Positions 54,712 through 61,633 of a DNA stretch of 61,633 nucleotides are shown one piece after another. The notes beneath the pieces are model-generated. The model was not told the origin of the DNA. It made no database searches and was given only the letters and a program-made list of their open reading frames with translations. The first letter of the stretch is position 1, and each line of letters opens with the position of its first letter. The position numbers and the translations under genes are program-made. Origin of the DNA: Desulfuromonadaceae bacterium (GTDB taxonomy: Bacteria > Desulfobacterota > Desulfuromonadia > Geobacterales > Pseudopelobacteraceae); assembly GCA_028712075.1 (NCBI GenBank), contig JAQTQX010000026.1, positions 1 through 61,633 on the forward strand, written 5' to 3'.

Positions 54712-55674
54712 ATGAAACGATTAGCCATTTTAACCAGCGGCGGTGACTGTTCCGGCATGAATGCCACAATCCGTGCGGCGGCCAGAACCGCTATCGGTCA
54801 TGATATAGAAATGATCGGGTACCGTAAAGGGTACGCTGGTCTCCTGAAAAATGACTATATTACCCTGACGACGCACGCCGTTTCCGGAACTTTGCAGCGC
54901 GGCGGTACCTTTCTCCAGTCAGCCCGTTCAGCAGAGTTCCGCACCGAAGAGGGTCAAAAAAAGGCGTTGGACAACCTGCTGAAAGAGAAAGTTGAAGGGT
55001 TGATCGTCATCGGCGGTGATGGTTCACTAAGCGGTGCCCTGGCACTTGATAAAATGGGCTTTCCGGTCATTGGGATTCCGGCCAGCATCGATAACGACAT
55101 CGCTTATACCGACATGGCTCTCGGCGTTGATACCGCGCTCAACAACATCATTTACGCCGTTGACTGCATCAAGGATACGGCAAGCTCGCACGACCGGGCG
55201 TTTATTGTAGAGGTCATGGGGCGCAATTCCGGTTACCTCGCTTCAACCGCTGCAATTGCAACGGGGGCCGAATTTGCCATTGTGCCGGAGGTGGAGCTTG
55301 ATCTTGGTGAGATGTGCCACCAGCTGCGCCAGCGCTATGACGAAGGGCGGACCAATGCCCTCATCATCATGGCTGAAGGAGCCGGCCATGCACAGGAAGT
55401 TGCAAACGGAATAAAGAATGCCGTCGGCTTTGAAACCCGTGTTACCGTACTCGGACATTACCAGCGCGGTGGTGCACCATCGGTTTTTGATCGTCTTCTC
55501 GGCAGCCGTTTCGGCATGAAGTCGGTAGAACTCCTGATCTCCGGTACCAAAGGTATAATGGTCGGTTTGTCCGCCAACTCCCTGACGACTACGCTGCTGG
55601 AGATGGTTGTCAACGGCGGGCAGAAGAAGTTGAATGAGGAACTGATACATATGGCCGAAACACTTGGTATCTGA
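54712..55674 (+). CDS. pfkA: 6-phosphofructokinase
   Basis: A 320-residue PfkA-type enzyme. TSGGDCSGMNATIRAAARTA and IVIGGDGSLSGALAL mark the nucleotide site; the GGDGS sequence (Gly rather than Asp at the fourth place) favours ATP over pyrophosphate as donor. The catalytic segment reads IPASIDNDIAYTD instead of the usual PGTIDND, with Asp retained. MGRNSGYLA follows. It commits fructose-6-phosphate to glycolysis. GGGGGAG precedes the ATG. Confidence 0.93.
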   Translation: MKRLAILTSGGDCSGMNATIRAAARTAIGHDIEMIGYRKGYAGLLKNDYITLTTHAVSGTLQRGGTFLQSARSAEFRTEEGQKKALDNLLKEKVEGLIVIGGDGSLSGALALDKMGFPVIGIPASIDNDIAYTDMALGVDTALNNIIYAVDCIKDTASSHDRAFIVEVMGRNSGYLASTAAIATGAEFAIVPEVELDLGEMCHQLRQRYDEGRTNALIIMAEGAGHAQEVANGIKNAVGFETRVTVLGHYQRGGAPSVFDRLLGSRFGMKSVELLISGTKGIMVGLSANSLTTTLLEMVVNGGQKKLNEELIHMAETLGI

Positions 55675-55767
55675 AACAAATCCTCAGCCAGGAAAACCAC
55701 ATTCTCCTGGCAATGCCTACAGATAGTTACTTTAGCAAGACAGTAACTGAAAGACTACGGTAACCTG
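55675..55767. other. Intergenic region with two small hairpins
   Basis: GCCAGGA and TCCTGGC (about 55688-55712) form a 7-base stem. AGTTACT and AGTAACT (about 55726-55749) form another. Neither is followed by a T-run, so a terminator is not proven. Confidence 0.35.
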
Positions 55768-56115
55768 ATGACTCAACTGGTACTCAGATGGGCGCTTAAT
55801 TCGTTTGCCCTCTATATCGTCATGAAGCTGATCTCCGGTATCCGGATCGATCGGTTTCAGGATCTGCTGCTGGCTACGGCCGTGCTCGGCCTGCTGAATG
55901 TCTTCGTCAGGCCGATCATTATTCTGCTGACCCTGCCGGTAACCCTGCTGACCCTCGGCCTGTTCACACTGGTGATCAACGGACTGATGTTCTGCCTGGC
56001 GGCGTATCTGGTGCCAGGTTTCCACATTACCGGATTTGGCGCCGCCTTTATTGCCGCACTGCTGTTCAGTCTGTTCAGTTTCATACTGAATATGCTGTTT
56101 GGAACAAAGTCGTGA
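55768..56115 (+). CDS. Phage-holin-family (PF04020-like) membrane protein
   Basis: A 115-residue protein with four membrane helices and the family pattern ALYIVMKLISGIRIDRFQDL, LGLLNVFVRPIIILLTLPVT, TLVINGLMFCLAAYLVPGF and FGAAFIAALLFSLFSFILN. The family name is historical; the function in chromosomes is unknown. The stop overlaps the GTG start of tilS. Confidence 0.83.
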   Translation: MTQLVLRWALNSFALYIVMKLISGIRIDRFQDLLLATAVLGLLNVFVRPIIILLTLPVTLLTLGLFTLVINGLMFCLAAYLVPGFHITGFGAAFIAALLFSLFSFILNMLFGTKS

Positions 56116-57503
56116 TCTCGTTTGATGCCGCCCTCGCCGCTCGTGTTGCGAAAACGGCCCTCACTCACCACCTCTTTAGCCCCGGCGATACCCTGATCGT
56201 GGCATATTCCGGCGGCGGCGATTCAACGGCGCTGCTTGACCTGCTCTCCCGTCTGCCCGACTTTAATCTCTCTCTGGTTGTTGCCCACCTGAACCACCGC
56301 CTGCGAGGAGCAGAATCAGATGCTGATGAAGAATTCTGCCGGGCAGTTGCTGTACAACAGGCACTCCCGTTTGAATGTCGATCTGTCGACGTCAAGCTCC
56401 TCGCTGCAGAAAATGGGCTCAATCTTGAGGATGCCGGGCGCAGAGCCCGGATCGAGTTTTTTGACGACATCTGTAAAAAGTACCGGGCTTCTTCCGTCGT
56501 GTTGGCTCATCATGCCGACGACCAGGCCGAAACCGTGCTGATGCGCCTGTTGCGGGGATCAGGAATGAGCGGGCTGTCAGGGATAGCGTACCGCAATACA
56601 CGGGGGTATGTGCGCCCTCTGCTTGATATTACCCGTGCTGAAATCGAACACTATCTCCGAAAGCGTGACCTAAGCTGGCGTGAAGATGCCAGCAACAGCG
56701 ATACCACCTATCTGCGTAACCGCATCCGTTACCAATTGCTTCCTCAACTGGAAGAGTACAATCCGTCCATCCGCTCCTGCCTCGTCTCAACTGCTTCACG
56801 AATCAGAGATGCAGAAAGCCTGTTGGAGGAGTTGACCGAACGGACATTTACCGAAATATGCTGCACAGAGGGGAATCAGGTCGTCTCCAGCGTTGCACGA
56901 CTCCGCACCCTGAGCGTGCCGCTGCAAAAACGGGTTCTGCGCCACGCCATATTACGGCTCACCGGATCGCTGACCGGGATTGGTCAACGTCATATTGACG
57001 CGATGGTAGCAGGCATTACATCGGAACGTCCAGGTTCTCAGCTGATTCTCCCGAACGATGTCAGGATGGTTAGGGAATATGACCGCCTTATTTTGACTCA
57101 GGATCAAGAGAAGGATTGCACTGCTGACTTTGAACTGCTGATTTCATCACCAGGCTGTTATACCCTCCCGACGGGAGGCCGTCTCACTATTTCACAAACT
57201 GATGCTGCCCCGTGTAATCACGATTCGGATACCATGTGTTGTAATCTCGCTACGACCCCATTTCCCTGGCTGATCCGCTCGTTCCGTCCGGGAGACCGGA
57301 TGGTACCGTTTGGCATGAACGGAAGAAAAAAGGTAAAAGATATTTTTATTGATCGGAAGATTCCGCGAGCTGAGCGAGCCCGGATACCGCTACTGTTTTG
57401 TGGAGAAGATCTTATCTGGGTGGCTGGGGTATGCGGGGCAGAGCAGAGCAGACTGTCAGCCAACACAACAACCTGTATGAAGGCAGTTTTCGTACGGCGC
57501 TAA
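56112..57503 (+). CDS. tilS: tRNA(Ile)-lysidine synthetase
   Basis: A 463-residue enzyme starting with GTG. The PP-loop motif is [14 protein letters not shown], followed by [30 protein letters not shown] and [17 protein letters not shown], then the C-terminal substrate-binding domain ([20 protein letters not shown]). It converts the CAU wobble C of tRNA-Ile to lysidine. The neighbouring order tilS-ftsH-folP-cdaA-glmM is conserved in related bacteria. Confidence 0.94.
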   Translation: MISFDAALAARVAKTALTHHLFSPGDTLIVAYSGGGDSTALLDLLSRLPDFNLSLVVAHLNHRLRGAESDADEEFCRAVAVQQALPFECRSVDVKLLAAENGLNLEDAGRRARIEFFDDICKKYRASSVVLAHHADDQAETVLMRLLRGSGMSGLSGIAYRNTRGYVRPLLDITRAEIEHYLRKRDLSWREDASNSDTTYLRNRIRYQLLPQLEEYNPSIRSCLVSTASRIRDAESLLEELTERTFTEICCTEGNQVVSSVARLRTLSVPLQKRVLRHAILRLTGSLTGIGQRHIDAMVAGITSERPGSQLILPNDVRMVREYDRLILTQDQEKDCTADFELLISSPGCYTLPTGGRLTISQTDAAPCNHDSDTMCCNLATTPFPWLIRSFRPGDRMVPFGMNGRKKVKDIFIDRKIPRAERARIPLLFCGEDLIWVAGVCGAEQSRLSANTTTCMKAVFVRR

Positions 57504-57597
57504 CCCGCAATTCAGCTTGTCAATCACCAGCCGGTATGCTAGTTTTACGAAGTTTTTAACGATAAGAAATGCGTACTATTTAACCCGGGGGTACATT

Positions 57598-59466
57598 TTG
57601 AACCAGTTTTATAAAAATCTTTCTCTCTGGCTGGTCATCAGCTTAATGATGATCCTCCTCTTCAATATGTTCAATAAACCGCGCCCTACCGCTGAGAAAC
57701 TCACTTTCAGCGACTTTATTACCCAGGTGGACGCGGGAAAGATTACAGCAGTTGTAATCCAGGGAAATGATATCACCGGAAAGATTGACGGGAAGGACGG
57801 CAAGGATTTTCACACCTACAAGCCGTATTCCGATGCTGACCTGACCAAAAAACTGTTGGAGAAAAAGGTCGCTATCACTGCAAAGCCGGAGGAGGAGAAA
57901 TTTTCCTGGTTCTCAATTTTCATCTCCTGGTTCCCGCTCATCCTGCTGGTCGGTGTCTGGATTTTTTTCATGCGTCAAATGCAGATGGGGGGCGGCAAAG
58001 CGATGTCATTCGGCAAGAGTCGCGCCAAGCTGCTGACTGAGGCACAGGGGAAAATCACCTTTGAAGACGTTGCCGGCATTGAAGAGGCCAAGGAGGAGCT
58101 TGAAGAAATTATCGCTTTCCTGAAAGAACCGAAAAAATTCACCGCCCTGGGTGGCAAGATCCCCAAAGGTGTGCTGTTGGTCGGACCTCCAGGCACTGGG
58201 AAAACATTACTTGCGCGGGCAGTTGCCGGTGAGGCGGGTGTACCGTTTTTCTCGATATCAGGTTCCGATTTCGTAGAGATGTTTGTCGGTGTCGGCGCCA
58301 GTCGCGTACGTGACCTGTTTCTCCAGGGCAAGAAAAGCGCTCCATGCATTATTTTTATTGACGAAATCGATGCGGTCGGCCGCCATCGTGGCGCCGGCAT
58401 GGGTGGTGGACACGACGAACGTGAACAGACCCTTAACCAGTTACTGGTGGAGATGGATGGCTTTGAATCAAATGAAGGTGTTATCCTGATTGCCGCGACC
58501 AATCGCCCCGATGTCCTTGATCCTGCGTTGCTCCGGCCCGGACGCTTTGACCGTCAGGTCGTCGTGCCGCGACCCGATGTCAAGGGTCGTGAAATGATTC
58601 TGAAAGTACATGCGAAAAAAGTGCCGCTATCGGAAACTGTTGATCTGGCACTTATTGCTCGCGGCACTCCCGGTTTTTCCGGTGCCGATTTGGCCAATCT
58701 CGTCAATGAAGCGGCCCTGCTGGCAGCGCGCTTGAATAAAACCGTCGCTGAACCGAGTGATTTTGACAGCGCCAAAGACAAAGTTCTGATGGGTGTTGAA
58801 CGGCGCAGCATGGTTATTTCGGATGAGGAGAAGAAGAGTACCGCCTACCACGAAGCGGGCCACACACTGGTTGCCAAACTGGTGCCCGGCACCGATCCGA
58901 TTCACAAGGTTTCCATTATCCCCCGTGGTCGGGCTCTGGGTGTTACCATGCAGCTCCCGATAGAAGACAAGCACAGCTACTCCCGTGAATCACTTCTGGC
59001 GCGCATTGCTGTTTTGATGGGAGGGCGAGCTGCTGAAGACATCATTTTCAATACGTTTACCACCGGAGCTGGCAACGACATTGAACGTGCCACTGATATG
59101 GCTCGCAAGATGGTCTGTGAGTGGGGTATGAGCGACAAGATGGGGCCACTCTCTTTCGGCAAAAAAGATGAGTCCATCTTCCTCGGCCGTGAAATGGCAA
59201 TGCACAAAAATTTCAGCGAAAAAACCGCGGAACATATCGATGATGAAATCAAGCGCATTGTTGATGAATCGTACGAGCGCGCTATCGGTCTTCTGCGCGA
59301 AAACATCCAGAAACTCCATGACCTTTCTGAATGTCTGATTGAAAAAGAAAATCTGACTGGCGATCAGGTCGATGAAATTATCGCCACCGGCAAAGCTATC
59401 TGTAAAGAGTCTCCTCAGCCCCCGGCGGCAGAACCGGTAACCGTACACACTGACGTAACAGCGTAA
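57598..59466 (+). CDS. ftsH: ATP-dependent zinc metalloprotease FtsH
   Basis: A 622-residue membrane protease. A TTG start at 57598 is preferred: it gives the typical N-terminus [20 protein letters not shown], and GGGGGT lies just upstream; the frame reaches back to 57517 with unrelated residues. After two membrane helices come the AAA+ domain ([35 protein letters not shown], arginine-rich RPGRFDRQV) and the zinc site HEAGH with a distal Asp region ([17 protein letters not shown]). It removes damaged or short-lived membrane proteins. Confidence 0.95.
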   Translation: MNQFYKNLSLWLVISLMMILLFNMFNKPRPTAEKLTFSDFITQVDAGKITAVVIQGNDITGKIDGKDGKDFHTYKPYSDADLTKKLLEKKVAITAKPEEEKFSWFSIFISWFPLILLVGVWIFFMRQMQMGGGKAMSFGKSRAKLLTEAQGKITFEDVAGIEEAKEELEEIIAFLKEPKKFTALGGKIPKGVLLVGPPGTGKTLLARAVAGEAGVPFFSISGSDFVEMFVGVGASRVRDLFLQGKKSAPCIIFIDEIDAVGRHRGAGMGGGHDEREQTLNQLLVEMDGFESNEGVILIAATNRPDVLDPALLRPGRFDRQVVVPRPDVKGREMILKVHAKKVPLSETVDLALIARGTPGFSGADLANLVNEAALLAARLNKTVAEPSDFDSAKDKVLMGVERRSMVISDEEKKSTAYHEAGHTLVAKLVPGTDPIHKVSIIPRGRALGVTMQLPIEDKHSYSRESLLARIAVLMGGRAAEDIIFNTFTTGAGNDIERATDMARKMVCEWGMSDKMGPLSFGKKDESIFLGREMAMHKNFSEKTAEHIDDEIKRIVDESYERAIGLLRENIQKLHDLSECLIEKENLTGDQVDEIIATGKAICKESPQPPAAEPVTVHTDVTA

Positions 59467-59470
59467 CGAG

Positions 59471-60676
59471 ATGCCGCACTTTCCCCGACTGCTGGAACTG
59501 CCCACCCTCAAGCATGCAGCACGGGAGTTGCATCGAATAGGTGTAGATAGTTGCGGTATAACCGAGATGGCCCCCAAGATGCGGACCCTCTGCGTTCATC
59601 TGAACAGGTTGGAGTGTCGGCAGGCAAATATCCTCAAGCAGGAGATGCTTTCTCTCGGTGGAGATGCTGCTGTCGCGCGGGGCACGGTTTCCTGCAGCAT
59701 CAACCACACGGATTGCGTGCTGATTGGCACGGTCAAACAGCTCACAAAACTGTGCCAAAAGCTCAAAGCACAGCCGTTCGCCTTGCCGGCACTCGCCGGT
59801 GAACTGGATAACCTGCTTACTCAGATACACGTTACACCATCTGTCTGGAAAACTTCTCAACGCTCGTTTTCACTACAACGCCCATTAATTATGGGGATAC
59901 TGAACATCACGCCGGACTCATTCTCTGATGGAGGACGGTATGCCAATCACGAGCAGGCAATTCAAACGGCGCTGCAGATGGAATCTGACGGCGCCGATAT
60001 TATTGACATCGGTGGAGAAAGCACCCGTCCTGGTTCACCATCGGTGTCTTCTGATGAGGAACTCTCCCGCATCATGCCGGTAATTGAAAATCTTACCGGT
60101 ACGCTGAAATGCGCCCTGTCTGTCGATACCTGGAAAAGTGATGTTGCCTACTCAGCCCTTTCGGCCGGAGTAGAGATCGTCAACGACATCAGTGGTTTTA
60201 CGTTTGATCCGCGTATGGCTGCGGTTGCAGGGACACATAAAGCAGGCGTTGTTCTGATGCATACCAGGGGTAGACCGGACTCCATGCAGAGCGCGACTAT
60301 CTATGACGACCTGCTGTTAGAAGTCACCACAGGTCTGCGCACTTCTCTGACACTAGCCCAGGAAGCTGGTATACCCCGCGATTGTATAGTCGTTGACCCC
60401 GGTATCGGCTTTGGCAAGAATGCCGAGGGCAATCTGGAGCTTATTCGGAGGCTGGCTGAATTAACCTGTTTGGGCATACCAATCTTGGTTGGCCCGTCGC
60501 GCAAGTCATTCATTGGCAAAATCCTCGGACGAGAACGTACGGATGAACGCCTCTTCGGAACAGCTGCTACCGTTGCCCTTTCGGTAGCACATGGCGCATC
60601 GATTTTACGTGTACATGATGTCAAGGCGATGCGAGACGCAGCTGATATGGCGTATGCAATCGCAAAGCAGCACTGA
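59471..60676 (+). CDS. folP: Dihydropteroate synthase with N-terminal extension
   Basis: A 401-residue protein. The C-terminal 270 residues are a complete DHPS (IMGILNITPDSFSDGG, DIGGESTRPGSPSVSSDEEL, DTWKSDVAYSALSAG, DPGIGFGKNAEGNLELI, GPSRKSFIGKILGRE) that joins pterin and p-aminobenzoate. The first 130 residues are an extra domain (HRIGVDSCGITEMAPKM, RLECRQANILKQEMLSLGGD) absent from typical 280-residue enzymes. It starts four bases after ftsH. Confidence 0.92.
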   Translation: MPHFPRLLELPTLKHAARELHRIGVDSCGITEMAPKMRTLCVHLNRLECRQANILKQEMLSLGGDAAVARGTVSCSINHTDCVLIGTVKQLTKLCQKLKAQPFALPALAGELDNLLTQIHVTPSVWKTSQRSFSLQRPLIMGILNITPDSFSDGGRYANHEQAIQTALQMESDGADIIDIGGESTRPGSPSVSSDEELSRIMPVIENLTGTLKCALSVDTWKSDVAYSALSAGVEIVNDISGFTFDPRMAAVAGTHKAGVVLMHTRGRPDSMQSATIYDDLLLEVTTGLRTSLTLAQEAGIPRDCIVVDPGIGFGKNAEGNLELIRRLAELTCLGIPILVGPSRKSFIGKILGRERTDERLFGTAATVALSVAHGASILRVHDVKAMRDAADMAYAIAKQH

Positions 60677-60711
60677 CGCGACATGAATCCCCCTTATTTT
60701 ACTGAGGAAAT

Positions 60712-61500
60712 ATGGCCTCACTTTCTGACAGCGTCACCCTGTTCGGTCTTTTCGACAAGCTGGTTGTTATCGGCCTGATTTACGGCTGCACGCTGATCCT
60801 GAGAAGAGAGGCTGCTTTACGTCTTCTTGTCGTTTTAGCCATCCTCATGACCGCAGAATTATTGGCACGGATGATTGGTCTCACCGCAACCGCCTCCTTT
60901 TTTAAAACCCTGCTTTCCTCAGCACCGGTTATTGTCGCAATTATTTTCCAGAGTGACATCAAACGCGCCCTTTTTTCGTTCTGGAAAATACACCAGCAGG
61001 GAGAAAGTGACCATCACGATCTGACGACTTCTGTCGACGAACTGTCAAAAGGGCTTAATGAATTGGCAGAACGGAGGATTGGCGCACTTATCGTGATTAT
61101 CCGCCAGATGTCAATTGATCACCTTGTCCAGGTTGGTACGGAGATTGACGCCAAAGTTACCAGCGAACTGCTCAATTCAATTTTTCTCCCTTATTCACCG
61201 ATTCATGACGGTGCGGTCATTATCCAGCGTGATAAAATCATTTCAGCAGGCTGCTTTTTACCGCTTTCCCAGAATCCCGATATTGCCAAGAGCTTTGGCA
61301 CCCGGCATCGGGCGGCGCTTGGCATATCTGAACAAACCGATGTTCTTGTACTGGTCGTTTCTGAAGAAACCGGGAAAATATCGATAGTCCATGAAGGGAA
61401 GATAACATACGATGCTGATCCAGTTGAAATTCGGCGCCTTTCTCGTAAGGCAATAGAGGGTCGACGGGCGCCACGGCCAACTGCATCTCAGGAACATTAA
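60712..61500 (+). CDS. cdaA: Diadenylate cyclase CdaA
   Basis: A 262-residue protein with three N-terminal membrane helices and a DAC domain: SPIHDGAVIIQRD (DGA motif) and FGTRHRAALGISEQTDVLVL (RHR motif). It makes cyclic di-AMP, used in osmotic and cell wall control, and is typically adjacent to glmM, as here. GAGG lies upstream of the ATG. Confidence 0.93.
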   Translation: MASLSDSVTLFGLFDKLVVIGLIYGCTLILRREAALRLLVVLAILMTAELLARMIGLTATASFFKTLLSSAPVIVAIIFQSDIKRALFSFWKIHQQGESDHHDLTTSVDELSKGLNELAERRIGALIVIIRQMSIDHLVQVGTEIDAKVTSELLNSIFLPYSPIHDGAVIIQRDKIISAGCFLPLSQNPDIAKSFGTRHRAALGISEQTDVLVLVVSEETGKISIVHEGKITYDADPVEIRRLSRKAIEGRRAPRPTASQEH

Positions 61501-61518
61501 TTTCAAGAGAGGATATGT

Positions 61519-61633
61519 ATGACAACGAAAAAACTTTTCGGGACTGATGCGTACGCGGTATTGCCAATGTCCACCCCATGACGACTGAAATGGCAATGCA
61601 GTTGGGGCGTGCTGCTGCCTATATTTTCAAAGA
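61519..61633 (+). CDS. glmM: Phosphoglucosamine mutase start, with apparent frameshift
   Basis: Partial, running off the right edge. The ATG at 61519 (GAGAGGA upstream) opens as TTKKLFGTDA and then leaves the family sequence. If one G is restored after base 61549 the frame becomes FGTDGVRGIANVHPMTTEM and then AMQLGRAAAYIFK, the normal GlmM N-terminus. So one base seems missing, by sequencing error or real mutation. GlmM makes glucosamine-1-phosphate and is usually essential, which favours error. Confidence 0.82.

Overview
The window looks like chromosome from a delta-type Gram-negative bacterium of the Geobacter/Desulfuromonadales group. This is inferred from gene content and order: tilS-ftsH-folP-cdaA-glmM at the right end, CHASE2-type cyclase, PilZ and two-CW proteins, a MacAB/BaeSR locus with EF-hand proteins, and an arsenosugar-type radical SAM operon. 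No 16S or other taxonomic marker is present, so the assignment is an inference.

Layout. Positions 152-4836 (+): SH3-domain protein, M48 peptidase, FadL-type outer membrane protein and a CHASE2 nucleotide cyclase. Positions 4867-17439 (-): an RND efflux operon (adaptor, permease, small isoprenylcysteine-methyltransferase-like protein) split by an A/T-rich accessory island at about 8.46-16.33 kb. The island carries a YhcG/DUF1016 nuclease, a decayed RhuM/ORF6N gene, a two-gene module (Cap4/DUF4297-like nuclease fused to a STAND-type NTPase, plus a 1035-residue HEAT-like protein), a diverged second copy of the adaptor 3' end, and a 5'-truncated ATP-binding regulator. The two-gene module is the best candidate for an undescribed defence system. 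Positions 17566-26604 (-): a STAS-like protein and recC-recB-recD. Positions 26725-35154 (-): a membrane-fused spermidine-synthase-like protein, a zinc-ribbon protein, and an operon of Fe-S reductase, mercuric-reductase-like flavoprotein, TVP38 protein, DMT transporter, ArsS radical SAM enzyme and a Cys-rich exported peptide.

Positions 35.27-49.40 kb appear to be a genomic island inserted at the 3' end of ssrA (tmRNA, 49398-49752, minus). Two degenerate direct repeats of the ssrA 3' end lie at 35272 and 36812. Cargo: two-CW protein, PilZ protein, TetR-macA-macB-outer membrane factor operon with a near-perfect operator palindrome, two EF-hand proteins, a glycosyltransferase-like protein, an orphan FlgD, a Spy/CpxP-like protein and a divergent BaeSR-type two-component system. 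A REP-like inverted pair is inserted in frame inside macB. No intact integrase is seen.

Positions 49.8-61.6 kb are core chromosome: smpB (-), then on the plus strand glycogen phosphorylase, rarA, an SRPBCC protein, pfkA, a four-helix membrane protein, tilS, ftsH, folP, cdaA and the start of glmM. The glmM start carries an apparent one-base deletion. Several plausible starts differ from the longest open frame and are noted per gene.
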